Assembly (NCBI RefSeq): GCF_000412675.1
Contig: NC_021505.1
Span: forward strand, 3,590,501 to 3,654,500
Direction: 5' to 3'
Length of the DNA: 64,000 nucleotides
From: Pseudomonas putida NBRC 14164
GTDB taxonomy: Bacteria; Pseudomonadota; Gammaproteobacteria; Pseudomonadales; Pseudomonadaceae
The notes below the pieces were generated by a model. The model searched no databases. It worked only from the letters and a program-made list of their open reading frames with translations, and had not been told where the DNA came from. The position numbers were made by a program, and so were the translations under genes. This document shows, piece by piece, positions 46,043 to 55,249 of the stretch; positions within the stretch are counted from its first letter, which is position 1, and each line of letters begins with the position of its first letter.

Positions 46043-47731
46043 ATGCAAAGCCGTCACGTCATCGAATTGTCGCCCTCGGGCAAAACCTTCGAAGCCAGCC
46101 AGGAGCTGCTGCTCGATGCCATGCTCGCCAGTGGCCTGCCGGTACCTTTCTCCTGCCGCCGCGGCGCGTGCGGGTCCTGCAAGGTGAAGGTGGTATCGGG
46201 GCAGTATCAGGACAAGCAGCGGGATGCAGACACCCCCGCGCCCTCCTACCCCCTGGCCGCCGACGAGATGCTGCTGTGCCAGAGCCACGCCTGCAGCGAC
46301 ATGCGCCTGGCGATCCCAGGTTGGTCCCTGGACGCCCCGACACTGGCGTTCCAGGCGCAGGTTCACAACCAGCGCGAGTTGAGTGCAGATATCGTCGAAC
46401 TGGTGCTGCAACCTGCTCAACCGCTGGAAGTGCGGGCAGGCCAATACGTAAGATTCCAGCTCGACAACGGTGGCAGCCGCTGCTTCTCCATTGCCAACCT
46501 GCCCGTTCAGGACCAGGGGCAACTGGTGTTTCACATCCGTAAGGTCAGCGGCGGCGTGTTCACCGAAGGCCTGCTGCCCACCCTGCAAGCAGGTGCCGTA
46601 CTGAACCTTGAGGGGCCGGTGGGCGCCTGCACCTGGCAGCATGAAGACCAACGCCCACTGGTGCTGTTTGCCACCGGCACAGGATACGCCGGCATCAAGC
46701 CCTTGTTGCTGACAGCACTGGCCCGCGGGGCCAAGGTGACGCTGTACTGGGGCGGGTCATCGACGGCGGACTTCTATGACCGTGCGTTTCTCGAGCAGGC
46801 CAGCCATGAACACCCCAACTTTCGCTGGCACCCGGTTCTTTCGGCTGAGGCACGCGTGCAGCAGGTGGCGTTGGGCCAGGCGCATCAGTGGGCCGACACC
46901 CAGGTCTATGCCTGCGGCAATGCCGCCATGATCAACCAGGCCCGCGAACTGTGCCTTGCCGCCGGCGTACAACCCCACCGATTTGTCGCGGAGGCTTTTG
47001 TCGCCAGCGGCGCACTGGCACCCCAGGCTGCAGCCGCCAACACCCTGCACCCAGAGCTGGAAAAAGTCGGCCCACGCTACTCGCTGGACGGCATGCTCGC
47101 TGCCCGCGAGCAGTCAGTGCGCTCCGTGGCCGCGATCGCCAGCCAACTGCGCGTCGGCATGACCACCGCCCAGGCACTGGAGATGGCTGCGCAAACCTTG
47201 CAGGCAATGGGCGCGTCCCACACCTGGCACCCCACCTACATCCGCTTCGGCGACGACACCGTACGTACACCGCGACAAGGCATCGACCTGCAACGTGTAT
47301 TACGTACTACGGATATCGTCGTAGTCGACGTCGGCCCGGTATGGGATGGCTACGAAGGCGACTATGGCGACACCTTCGTGTTTGGCCAGCACGACCTGCA
47401 CCACGCCTGCGTGAAGGCACTGCACGAGGTGTTCGCCGAAACCCGCCAGGCCTGGGGCCGTGGGCTGACCGGACGCGAGCTGTATGACTTCGCCGAGCAC
47501 AGTGCCAAGTCCAAAGGCTGGCAGCTGGAGCGCAACCTGGCCGGCCATCGCATCGCCGACTTCCCGCACATGCTCTATGGGCAGGACAAACTGGCCGAGG
47601 TGGAGATCGTTCCGAGCGAGGTGGTATGGGTGCTGGAAATACAGCTGTGCCATCCCACCGAGCCGGTCGGGGCGTTTTTCGAAGACATCCTGATCGGTGA
47701 AGGCAAGCCGACCGTGGCGAGGGCCGCTTGA
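46043..47731 (+). CDS. Fusion: 2Fe-2S ferredoxin - flavin reductase - M24 metallopeptidase-like domain
   Basis: 562 residues from the ATG at 46043. Residues 1-90 are a plant-type ferredoxin with C38, C43, C46 and C79. Residues ~100-315 are a ferredoxin-NADP reductase-like module: RCFSIANLP binds flavin, ATGTGYAGIKPLL and VYACGN bind NAD(P). Residues ~345-555 are an M24 (creatinase/aminopeptidase P) fold with metal ligands D428, D439 (11 apart, as in the family), H501 or H508, E531 and E546. Both halves look intact and in one frame without a frameshift. I know no characterised enzyme of this order. It may couple reductive chemistry to cleavage of a C-N bond in a guanidino or amino compound, consistent with MocR control. 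Confidence 0.85.
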   Translation: MQSRHVIELSPSGKTFEASQELLLDAMLASGLPVPFSCRRGACGSCKVKVVSGQYQDKQRDADTPAPSYPLAADEMLLCQSHACSDMRLAIPGWSLDAPTLAFQAQVHNQRELSADIVELVLQPAQPLEVRAGQYVRFQLDNGGSRCFSIANLPVQDQGQLVFHIRKVSGGVFTEGLLPTLQAGAVLNLEGPVGACTWQHEDQRPLVLFATGTGYAGIKPLLLTALARGAKVTLYWGGSSTADFYDRAFLEQASHEHPNFRWHPVLSAEARVQQVALGQAHQWADTQVYACGNAAMINQARELCLAAGVQPHRFVAEAFVASGALAPQAAAANTLHPELEKVGPRYSLDGMLAAREQSVRSVAAIASQLRVGMTTAQALEMAAQTLQAMGASHTWHPTYIRFGDDTVRTPRQGIDLQRVLRTTDIVVVDVGPVWDGYEGDYGDTFVFGQHDLHHACVKALHEVFAETRQAWGRGLTGRELYDFAEHSAKSKGWQLERNLAGHRIADFPHMLYGQDKLAEVEIVPSEVVWVLEIQLCHPTEPVGAFFEDILIGEGKPTVARAA

Positions 47732-47815
47732 TCCCCAAGCCCTGGCGGTTGTCGATCAAGCCGGATTTACAGGATAAGGTTGCCAGCAGGACGCTGACAG
47801 CCACGGACGAACAAT

Positions 47816-48268
47816 ATGCAAATACGCAACCTGACCCCTGACGACCTCCCCCAAGCCAGCACCTTGTGCCTGGATGCCTTCATGCAGGCAGTTGCGCCCT
47901 CGCTGTCTGCGCAAGGTATCGAGACCTTCACCAAGGTGGTAGCACCCCAGGCGTTTGCCGAGCGCATGAGGGGCGACAACCTGATGCTGGCCTGTGTTGC
48001 GCAGGGCGCCCTCACGGGGCTGATCGAGCTCAAGGAAGGCCGCCACGTTGCGATGCTGTTCATTGCACCGGGTTGGCAACGCCAGGGCATCGGCACGCGC
48101 CTGATGAATGCCGCGCTGGAACATGCCCGGGTAGACGTCGTGACGGTCAAGGCGTCGCTGTCTTCAGTGCCTGCCTACCAACACTACGGCTTCACCCTGG
48201 CAGGCGAAGTGGGCGAGTTTGCCGGGCTGCTCTACCAGCCAATGGAAAAGCGCCTGCCGACTGTGTAG
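47816..48268 (+). CDS. GNAT-family N-acetyltransferase
   Basis: 150 residues. The acetyl-CoA binding motif A is LFIAPGWQRQGIGTRLMNAALEHA, followed by VTVKASLSSVPAYQHYGFTLAGE. It acts in the cytoplasm on an unknown amine. It is 85 bp downstream of the fusion gene, on the same strand, and may belong to its operon. Between its stop and the TonB receptor end (48269-48526) I see no gene. Confidence 0.85.
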   Translation: MQIRNLTPDDLPQASTLCLDAFMQAVAPSLSAQGIETFTKVVAPQAFAERMRGDNLMLACVAQGALTGLIELKEGRHVAMLFIAPGWQRQGIGTRLMNAALEHARVDVVTVKASLSSVPAYQHYGFTLAGEVGEFAGLLYQPMEKRLPTV

Positions 48269-48526
48269 GCGCGGCCCTGTCGCAAAAGTACCGCAAAGCG
48301 GTGCCTGGTTATCAGCTTCGCAGCTGTTGTTGCCGGGGCCGCTGTTCTTGCACAACGGTCTGTTCCACCTGCTGTTCGGGGGCAGTCACCCGCCCGTTGT
48401 CCGGGGCGCAGAGCCGTGACGGGTCTGTTCGCTAACGTACAGACGCTGCCCGGGCAATCACCGCAGAGTGAATGCTGAAAGGCCAGATCGGCAACCCGGC
48501 ATACCGTGGACAATCCATCCACGGCA

Positions 48527-50950
48527 TCAATATTGGTAACGTAGGGTGACTGCGACATTGCGCGGATCACCATAGTAGAGGCCACCGAAGTTGTTTGAAG
48601 TTGGCAAGGACTGGTAATAGACCTTGTCCAAGGCGTTGTTGAGGTTGTACTGCACGCTGAACTGTTGATTGATTTGATAATGGGCGTGCAAGTTGAGCAA
48701 GGCGTAGCCACCTTGTTTGATGGCATACCCGCTGACATCGGCGGCGGTGCGGCTCTGGGCATACACGTCGCCACCCACGCGCCACTGGTCGAGGGCACCG
48801 GGCAAGCGGTAGTCCGTCGACACCTTTAGCAGGCGGCGCGGGATCTTGCGATAGTAGTCCGAGCCCTTGGTACTGCCAGCCACATATTCTGGATCGCTGT
48901 AGGTGTATCCAGCGCTAAGGTTCCAGTTCTCCAGTGGTTCGCCTGAAATCTCCAGTTCAAAGCCGCGGTTACGCACTTTCGCGCCGGCTTCATAACATTT
49001 GCTGGTACCCGTCACGCCACAGGTTGGCGACACCGACAGGGCTTCGGGCATGTTCTCCAGGTTGGTCTGGAAAATGGCCAGCGTGGTGTTCAGGCGGCCA
49101 TCGAAATACTCACCCTTGATGCCGGTTTCGTAGTTGTCGCCCTCGATAGGGTCAAGCAAGGTGTTACCGACACCGTAGTAACTCTGAGTCTTGTAGATCT
49201 CGGTGTAGCTGGCATACCAGCTGTGATGCTTGTCCAGGTCCAGTACCAGCCCGGCATAAGGCACCAACCGGCCATTCTCCCGGTATCGATCATTGGTGTA
49301 GGGGCTGGCCACCTCGTAGTCTGACCAACTCACCCGCGTGCCGAGGATCAGGCTCAGGTCATCCGTGAGGCTGAAGCGCGAGGCACCGTACAGGCCTCGC
49401 TCCTTGCGCTTGTAGTTGTAGTCCGAGCCGATCGCATTGAGGATGGGGCTGGGCAGAGCGCTGTAGTCGAAGTCGGTGATGGTGATCGTAGGGTTGTTGA
49501 CCGCGCTCTTGATGACGGCAGTGAACTCGTCCTGGCGACTGTTGGCCCCCAACATCAATTGGTGCCTGCGCCCGAACAGCTCAAATGGCCCGGTTGCATA
49601 GAGGTCCAGCGCGAACTGGGTGTCTTCGTAGTCAGCCTGGGAGACGGTCATGCGATAGTTGTCGCCCGATACCCGGCTCGGATAGGCCGAAAGGAAATCG
49701 GCGTTCGACCAGATCGCGTTCATGGCCAAGGTCAACGTCCATTCGTTGTCAAACTTGTGCGTGACATCGCCGAACAGGGTGTAGTTGTTGCGATCCAGGT
49801 GGGCCCACTTGCCGTTGAGGTTGGTGGAGCGCGAGAGCGGGTAGAAGGAGCCGTCACTGCGGGTATTCAGGCCGCCCCAGTCATAGCCGTTCTGGTTGTC
49901 CTTCTGAAGGGTGGCACCTAGCGTCAGCACGGTGGAGTCGTTCAGATCCGCCTCGCCGACCAGATACAGCAACTGGTTGTCCCGCTCGGCGCCGTCCCGG
50001 TAGCTGTTGGCGTTGTTGTAGTAGGCTACTGCGCGGCCGCGAATATTACCCGTGGCGGTCAATGGCCCGGAAACATCCACCTGACTCCGGTAGTTGTCCC
50101 AGGAGCCTGCACCCAATTCCGCACCCAGGCGAAAGTCCTGGGTCGGCCGCTTGCGCACGAGGTTGATCGCCGCCGACGGGTTGCCCGTGCCCTGCATCAG
50201 GCCGTTGGCCCCGCGTACCACTTCGACACGGTCGTAGAGGGCCATGTTCGACGTGGACATGACGTCCATCGAGTAGTTTTCCGAGATGTTGGTCGGAATC
50301 CCGTCGTATTGCAGATCGCTGATCTCGAAGCCACGCGCGTAGTAGGTGGAGCGGTCAGTGCCGATCTTGGTCAGGGTGATACCGGTTGCCGTGCGCGCGA
50401 TATCGTCCAGGTTCTGGATGTTCTGGTCGTCCATCTTCTTGCGGGTGATCACCGTCACCGATTGCGGGGTTTCCCGCAGGCTCAGGGCCATCTTGGTCGC
50501 CGTATTGGTCGATCCTGTGGTGTAGGAGCCGCTATCCTCGGTAATCGAACCGGGTGTATTGCCGGCAATGGTGGTCGCTGCAAGGTTGACTGCGCCTGTG
50601 ACCGGTGCGGCCTGCTGGAGTTGATAGCCATCTTCGGTCGGGCTCGCTACCAGTCCAGAGCCCGACAGTAGCTGTGCAAAACCGTCATCGATGGTGAAGC
50701 TGCCGTGCACACCGGGGCTGGTCAATCCTTGCACCTGGCGGGACTCAAAAGAGATGGGCGTTGCGCTGGCCTGGGCGAACCGACCCAGGGCTTCGCCCAA
50801 CGGCCCGGCAGCGATGTCATAGCGCTGCAGGGATTGCTCGGCCAAGGCACTGGCAGGCACTGCCAGTGGTGCCGTACAAAGTGCCAGGCGCACGGCCAGG
50901 TAAAGGCCGTGCGGGGCAGAACGGGTCAGCGCTCGAATCGGCGACTTCAT
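48527..50950 (-). CDS. TonB-dependent siderophore receptor with N-terminal signalling domain
   Basis: 807 residues. A signal peptide (ends A-L-A-E) is followed by a secretin/TonB short N-terminal (STN) domain (~40-115; YDIAAGPLGEALGRFAQASATPISF). The plug has LRETPQSVTVITRKKM and QGTGNPSAAINLVRKRP. A 22-strand barrel ends at TLRYQY, a C-terminal aromatic. It is an FpvA/FecA-like transducer: ligand binding outside signals through the STN domain to FecR and FecI. The cognate siderophore is unknown. No TonB box was pinned down by eye. Confidence 0.92.
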   Translation of the reverse strand: MKSPIRALTRSAPHGLYLAVRLALCTAPLAVPASALAEQSLQRYDIAAGPLGEALGRFAQASATPISFESRQVQGLTSPGVHGSFTIDDGFAQLLSGSGLVASPTEDGYQLQQAAPVTGAVNLAATTIAGNTPGSITEDSGSYTTGSTNTATKMALSLRETPQSVTVITRKKMDDQNIQNLDDIARTATGITLTKIGTDRSTYYARGFEISDLQYDGIPTNISENYSMDVMSTSNMALYDRVEVVRGANGLMQGTGNPSAAINLVRKRPTQDFRLGAELGAGSWDNYRSQVDVSGPLTATGNIRGRAVAYYNNANSYRDGAERDNQLLYLVGEADLNDSTVLTLGATLQKDNQNGYDWGGLNTRSDGSFYPLSRSTNLNGKWAHLDRNNYTLFGDVTHKFDNEWTLTLAMNAIWSNADFLSAYPSRVSGDNYRMTVSQADYEDTQFALDLYATGPFELFGRRHQLMLGANSRQDEFTAVIKSAVNNPTITITDFDYSALPSPILNAIGSDYNYKRKERGLYGASRFSLTDDLSLILGTRVSWSDYEVASPYTNDRYRENGRLVPYAGLVLDLDKHHSWYASYTEIYKTQSYYGVGNTLLDPIEGDNYETGIKGEYFDGRLNTTLAIFQTNLENMPEALSVSPTCGVTGTSKCYEAGAKVRNRGFELEISGEPLENWNLSAGYTYSDPEYVAGSTKGSDYYRKIPRRLLKVSTDYRLPGALDQWRVGGDVYAQSRTAADVSGYAIKQGGYALLNLHAHYQINQQFSVQYNLNNALDKVYYQSLPTSNNFGGLYYGDPRNVAVTLRYQY

Positions 50951-51022
50951 GTTTTCGATACTCCTATGGTGTTGGCCATGGGAGGACGGACGAAATTCGA
51001 AAACACGAAATGATTATTGAAA

Positions 51023-51982
51023 CTATTTCCGCTCCGCATCGGGTTTCAGGGTTACCCGGGTTATCCAAGGGGTGTACTGGCTGACCTGGATCGGCAAGGT
51101 GCGTTGCAGCAGCCGCAATGCCTGGCGCGGATCATCCAGCGGCAGCATCACCGTCACCTGTAGCCCTGCGAGGGCAGCATGATCGGCCCACAGCAGGCCC
51201 GGGTAGTGGCGCGACAAACGCGTCAGCACATCGCTCAGTGGCTCATCTTCGGCCAGCAGCTGGTGCTTGTGCCAAGCCTGTTCAAGGGCATCTGCCCGTA
51301 CCTGTTCAACGTTGCCTGGGCCTTGTGCGCCAAGACGTACGCGCTGGTTGGCCGTCAGCTTCAGTGAGTGGCCGGCACTGCTGATGGCGGTAGTCGACTC
51401 GATCATGGTCACTTGCGTCGAGTCGCCTTGCCGCTCCACCGTGAAGCGCGTGCCAAGCGCCCGAACACTGCCATGTGCAGTCACTACCAGGAATGGGCGA
51501 GGGTCCTTGGCCACATCGACCAACACTTCGCCACGCAGCAGCTCGACCCGGCGTTCACCTGCATCAAAATGCACGTTCACGGCCGAGTCCCCGTCCAGAT
51601 GGATTTCGCTGTCATCGTCTAGTCGGCGATCAAGCCAAGCGCCCCCTGAGGTGCTCAGGTCTGCCAGCAGATATCCCTGTTGCCAGCAAGTCGTGGTGAT
51701 CCAGGCCATGGGAAGCAAGGCCAGCGCCAAGGCCAGGGCCTGCATCTTGCTGGCCTGGGGCGCGCGTGGTGCGTGGCGAAGGGCTTTTCCGGCAGCCTGG
51801 CGGGGTAGTTGCTGCAACGAACTCAGACGCCCTTGCAAGCGCGCGACCGCTGCCGCATGTTCAGGGGCCGCGCTGATCCATGCCTGGAATTGCGCCTGTA
51901 ACTGCACGTCGGCCTGGTCGTCGAGTAGCACCAGCCAGCGCGCAGCCTCGCGCAGGACCGAATCGGCAGTCTGGTCAGGCAT
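51023..51982 (-). CDS. FecR-family anti-sigma regulator
   Basis: 319 residues. An N-terminal cytoplasmic domain (EAARWLVLLDDQADVQLQAQFQAWISAAPEHAAAVARL) of the FecR type binds the sigma factor. One membrane segment lies near 90-107, and a periplasmic domain contains the conserved ALGTRFTV motif and a C-terminal STN-like part (DEPLSDVLTRLSRHYPGLL). It senses the receptor state and controls FecI. It overlaps the fecI 3' end by 8 bp. Confidence 0.92.
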   Translation of the reverse strand: MPDQTADSVLREAARWLVLLDDQADVQLQAQFQAWISAAPEHAAAVARLQGRLSSLQQLPRQAAGKALRHAPRAPQASKMQALALALALLPMAWITTTCWQQGYLLADLSTSGGAWLDRRLDDDSEIHLDGDSAVNVHFDAGERRVELLRGEVLVDVAKDPRPFLVVTAHGSVRALGTRFTVERQGDSTQVTMIESTTAISSAGHSLKLTANQRVRLGAQGPGNVEQVRADALEQAWHKHQLLAEDEPLSDVLTRLSRHYPGLLWADHAALAGLQVTVMLPLDDPRQALRLLQRTLPIQVSQYTPWITRVTLKPDAERK

Positions 51983-52499
51983 CGCTCACCTCCATGGCAG
52001 CGTCGCAAGCCAGCATGGCCTCGACTAAATCGGCCTGTACAGTCCTCACCGAAATGCCGTGATGACGTGCTATGTCATCCTGGGACAAGCCTTCAAGGTG
52101 ACGGAGGATAAAGGTTTCACGAACTCTGGGCTTCATGCGTGACAGCGCTCGGTCGATACATTCCAGCAGCTCTATGGCCTGCAGGATTTGCTCGGGCGAG
52201 AACGCCTGCTCCATATGCTCGACACTGGCCTCAAGCGCCTCCCTGTATGCCTGCTCCAGGCGCAAGCGGCGGCCGTTGTCGATCAGGATACGGCGCGCAA
52301 TGGTCGCAAGAAATGCACGAGGCTCACGAGGGGAAGCATACTGCCCGGCGGTGAGTACACGGTAGAACGTGTCCTGGGCGAAGTCCGAAGCCTGATGCGG
52401 ACATTGCAGGCGCCGCCGCAGCCACGCCACCAACCAAGGGTGGTGCCCCGCATACAGCTCGCCAATGGGATCGGAAGAAGGTGATCGAGGTCGGTCCAT
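51975..52499 (-). CDS. ECF sigma factor, FecI type
   Basis: 174 residues from the ATG at 52499; a longer frame to 52514 reaches the Fur box. Sigma region 2 includes SDFAQDTFYRVLTA, and region 4 VRETFILRHLEGLSQDDIARHHGISVRTVQADL. It directs transcription of the TonB receptor gene (and possibly others) when iron-siderophore is bound. Order fecI-fecR-receptor on the minus strand is standard. Confidence 0.93.
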   Translation of the reverse strand: MDRPRSPSSDPIGELYAGHHPWLVAWLRRRLQCPHQASDFAQDTFYRVLTAGQYASPREPRAFLATIARRILIDNGRRLRLEQAYREALEASVEHMEQAFSPEQILQAIELLECIDRALSRMKPRVRETFILRHLEGLSQDDIARHHGISVRTVQADLVEAMLACDAAMEVSDA

Positions 52500-52510
52500 G
52501 ACAAATGGCT

Positions 52511-52531
52511 GCAAATGAGAATTAATCTAAG
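52511..52531. promoter_or_regulatory. Fur box upstream of fecI
   Basis: GCAAATGAGAATTAATCTAAG matches the Fur consensus (AATGAGAAT-N-ATTCTC type) well in its left half and imperfectly in its right. It lies 12 bp upstream of the fecI start, giving iron repression of the cascade. Confidence 0.65.
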
Positions 52532-52758
52532 TTATCACTTATGCAGGAGCCTCGCTATATGCTTGTCAACCGCTGGCGGCTGACCTTGTCTACCCAATCT
52601 GGTCAAAATACCGGCCTCATCGCCTGAAAGCCGGCGCCGACAAGAATTGCACCAAAACCTCCAGGGCTACGCAACACCGACGCAAGCTGAACTTGTCGCC
52701 AGTTGGAGCGACCAGCCTATCGAATGGGAAACACGCCTTTCTTGTACGATCCTGCAAC

Positions 52759-53583
52759 TCAGCGAGAAGCACGCAAGCGTTCCAGCCAACGCAGAGGCGG
52801 CACGCCGTAGGTGCGAGTGAAGTGCCGGGTCATGTGGCTTTGATCGTGAAAGCCTGCGGCGAGGGCGGCATCGACCAGGGTGAAGCCATCCAGGATCAGC
52901 CTGCGAAAACAATCCAGGCGCCGTAGCGTGACAAACCGGTAAGGGCTGGTGCCGTACAGGGCGCGAAAGTCCCGCGACAAGCTCCATTGCTCACGCCCGC
53001 TGGCCTGTTCGAGCATCTCCAGCGTGATGCCTGCGTGCAGATGCTCCATGATGAACGCTCTGGCCCGCTCGGCGCTGGGGTAGTCCAGGCGTTTGCGGCC
53101 ACGTGGTTTACCGCCCACGGCACGCAGCGCCATTGCCAGGTCATACACGGCGTCCTGCTCCTCCAGTGTTTCCAGAGGATGGTCCAAGGCTTGTACGAAC
53201 GCCTCGCTGGCGCGGTACAAACGCGGGTCGCAGGAGAGCCCGCCGGCAATGAAAGGCAACGGTTCGCCCCCGAGCACGTTCTGGATCAACGACGGGTCGA
53301 TGTAGGCCATCCGGTAGCGAAAGCCCAACTCCGTGCCGGCCATGCCGTCATGCACTTCATCCGGGTGCAGCACAAGGGTGTTGCCTGGCACGCCGTGGCA
53401 CAGCGCCCCCTTGTAGTGAAAGCTCTGAACACCGGCAAGGGTACGGCCTATTGAGTATGTGTCATGACGATGCGGGTCGTAGCCATGGCCACCAAACCAG
53501 GCTTCGATGCGCTCCACGCTGCCAGGCGTAGTGCTGCGTATGACCCAGTCAGAGGTGGATGACGGTTTTGCTTTTCGATCCAT
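52759..53583 (-). CDS. AraC-family transcriptional regulator
   Basis: 274 residues from the ATG at 53583; a TTG reading to 53670 is possible but has no support. A cupin-like AraC_binding N-terminal domain (HGYDPHRHDTYSIGRTLAGVQSF) is followed by two AraC helix-turn-helix motifs near 175-270 (HLHAGITLEMLEQASGREQWSLSRDFRALYGTSPYRFV). Target and inducer are unknown. The 244-bp gap to fecI (52515-52758) contains only the Fur box. Confidence 0.87.
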   Translation of the reverse strand: MDRKAKPSSTSDWVIRSTTPGSVERIEAWFGGHGYDPHRHDTYSIGRTLAGVQSFHYKGALCHGVPGNTLVLHPDEVHDGMAGTELGFRYRMAYIDPSLIQNVLGGEPLPFIAGGLSCDPRLYRASEAFVQALDHPLETLEEQDAVYDLAMALRAVGGKPRGRKRLDYPSAERARAFIMEHLHAGITLEMLEQASGREQWSLSRDFRALYGTSPYRFVTLRRLDCFRRLILDGFTLVDAALAAGFHDQSHMTRHFTRTYGVPPLRWLERLRASR

Positions 53584-53666
53584 GAGTATGCTTGCCGCTT
53601 TTGAGACATCTGGGATGGGGTGCTTGACCCTTGGTGCTTCGGGATTCCCACCCGCGACGGCGTTTA

Positions 53667-54218
53667 TCAATCTTGCGCCTCAGGCGCACGGAAGGCCTTG
53701 CTGTAGTAGCCAGACGGGTCGAAACAGCAAACGTGCTTCTTGCCGGAAGCAAGCATATCGCATGCATTGGCTATCCGTTTTGCGCGCGTCTGGGCCTGCT
53801 TGGCTGACGTGATCCAGTGTACCCAGTCCACTCGTGCGAGGGTCGTCGTATTGGTCCAGACCAGACGAGCCTCAGGCGTGGCTGCCAGTGCCTCCTGAAA
53901 ATCGGGGGGGATGTCAGGTTCGGGCTCCTTCAGCACAGGGCTCAAGTCCAGTGTAACGATGTCGCCAATGGCAGCATTTGCAGCTTCGAGTAACGTAGAG
54001 CTGATCTGCAGCCAATGGCTCAGTTGACCATCCGGTTCAAGGGTTGCCTGGAAAGGGTATCCATTCAATGTGCCTTCAATTGTCGTCCTTCCTCGCCTGG
54101 GAAGCTGTGCACTCGCCTCTTTTGGCAGTACCACGAAAGCCCATGACGAATCATCCCCAGGGTTTGCCGGACGAAGAAGCGTTGCTTCGAAGCGGGATTT
54201 CACAACGGTAGTTGTCAT
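53667..54218 (-). CDS. DUF1905 / YdeI-OmpD-associated domain protein
   Basis: 183 residues from the ATG at 54218 (GGAGG upstream). The N-terminal ~95 residues are DUF1905 (SWAFVVLPKEASAQLPRRGRTTIEGTLNGYPFQATLEPDG). The C-terminal part is the YdeI-like bacteriocin-protection domain (DFQEALAATPEARLVWTNTTTLARVDWVHWITSAKQAQTRAKRI). No signal peptide. Relatives are said to protect against bacteriocins, but no mechanism is known. The stop overlaps the AraC upstream region. Confidence 0.78.
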   Translation of the reverse strand: MTTTVVKSRFEATLLRPANPGDDSSWAFVVLPKEASAQLPRRGRTTIEGTLNGYPFQATLEPDGQLSHWLQISSTLLEAANAAIGDIVTLDLSPVLKEPEPDIPPDFQEALAATPEARLVWTNTTTLARVDWVHWITSAKQAQTRAKRIANACDMLASGKKHVCCFDPSGYYSKAFRAPEAQD

Positions 54219-54266
54219 TGCAACGCCTCCAGTCACGATGCCAGGTTCAATTGCAGTAAAGACACT

Positions 54267-54740
54267 TTAACCCGGCAGGGCCGGCAGCACCGCACCCACC
54301 ATGCTGTTGAACGCAGCGGGCGAATCCACGACGCGCACAGGGGCTTTTACCTCGCCGTCGGCACGGGTGGCGCGCCGGGCCTGATGGGCGGTTGCTGACA
54401 GCTTCACGATCACCACTTCGCGGCGGGGGTTGATATAGATTTTCTGACCGAAACGCCCACTGGCCTCGACCGAACCGTCACCGTCGTTCTTCTGGTACCA
54501 GTAATTGCGGTAGCCGTAACCAGGGCGACCGGGGCCGAGGTTGCCGTTGGCGAACACCACCGGGTCCGCAGGCTGGAATGTGCTGTGCACCGCCCGGCCC
54601 CACTGCGCATCAGGCACGCCGACCACTGCTACCTCGAACACTTCGGGGAAGCCGTAAATCACTTGTTCCACTTCGCAGGGGTACACATTGAACCCGCCGG
54701 AAATGATCATTTCCTTCTTGCGATCGACGAGAGCAACGTG
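54267..54740 (-). pseudogene. Chimeric remnant: acyl-CoA ligase C-terminal piece joined to serine hydrolase C-terminal piece
   Basis: The reading frame from about 54740 runs [20 protein letters not shown] then [14 protein letters not shown], which is the A10 and swivel-domain region of AMP-forming acyl-CoA synthetases. Directly after it, the sequence changes to a different family: [34 protein letters not shown], the C-terminal part of beta-lactamase/6-aminohexanoate-hydrolase type serine hydrolases. Neither has its catalytic N-terminal part. The junction is inside one open frame, so it can be taken for a hypothetical protein, but it is best read as a deletion scar. Confidence 0.8.
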
Positions 54741-55040
54741 CCCGGCGCGTAAATCACCGCAGATAGCAGTAGGTACTTCAACCCTCCCGCATACAGCATG
54801 AGCAGTGCATAGGCCGTCGCCAGGACGGCAATTACCATATCCTTCGCGCGATTTCCTCTAGCCAACACGTATGTTTCGCGGGCTCTGGCGAGTTTGAGCG
54901 CATACGCTGCCACCAAAAGGTACGGAACCAGCGTCAGTGAACTCGTCAGCTCCAGTGCCAAGGTAAACGCGTACTCGGTAAAGAACGTCAAAACCAGAAA
55001 AGAACTGCACCAGCAGTGCAACGTTGGTAACGACGTGCAA
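54707..55040 (-). pseudogene. 3' remnant of an ArcD-like amino acid antiporter with a frameshift
   Basis: The frame ending at 54707 reads ALELTSSLTLVPYLLVAAYALKLA and [20 protein letters not shown], the last two to three membrane segments of the basic amino acid/ornithine antiporter (APC) family. The preceding piece (VVTNVALLVQFF) is in another frame at about 55040-54995, so a frameshift lies near 54995. The other ~9 membrane segments are missing. Its 3' end runs straight into the acyl-CoA ligase fragment. It is not functional. Confidence 0.7.
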
Positions 55041-55249
55041 AATGCGTTAGTTGGAGCTAAAACACGATCGATTCCCCAGGCCTGAGCCATTGGACGGCCA
55101 CGAGCCTCCGAGCATGGGCCAGCGTCGCACGAAGTGCTGACGGTGTTCGCCCAGAGCATGATGGGAACCGTTGAACCCGTCTACCCTGCCCCCCTGTCAA
55201 AGGCGTAATCCTCGAAAACCAACCACCCTATCCCATGTGAGCACTGTTC

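Noticed and set aside
44710..46542. 610-residue open frame running across mocR and into the fusion gene
   Set aside because: It is antisense to mocR and out of frame with the fusion protein; both real genes have complete motifs.
47305..47326. TACTAC and GTAGTC near each other, resembling the ped operator
   Set aside because: Spacing is 10 bp rather than 4 and it lies inside the fusion gene's coding sequence.
53586..53670. N-terminal extension of the AraC regulator from a TTG
   Set aside because: No ribosome site, and the ATG at 53583 gives the usual family length.
54267..54710. 147-residue frame taken as a hypothetical gene
   Set aside because: Its two halves belong to unrelated families and each lacks its catalytic part, so it is a fusion scar.
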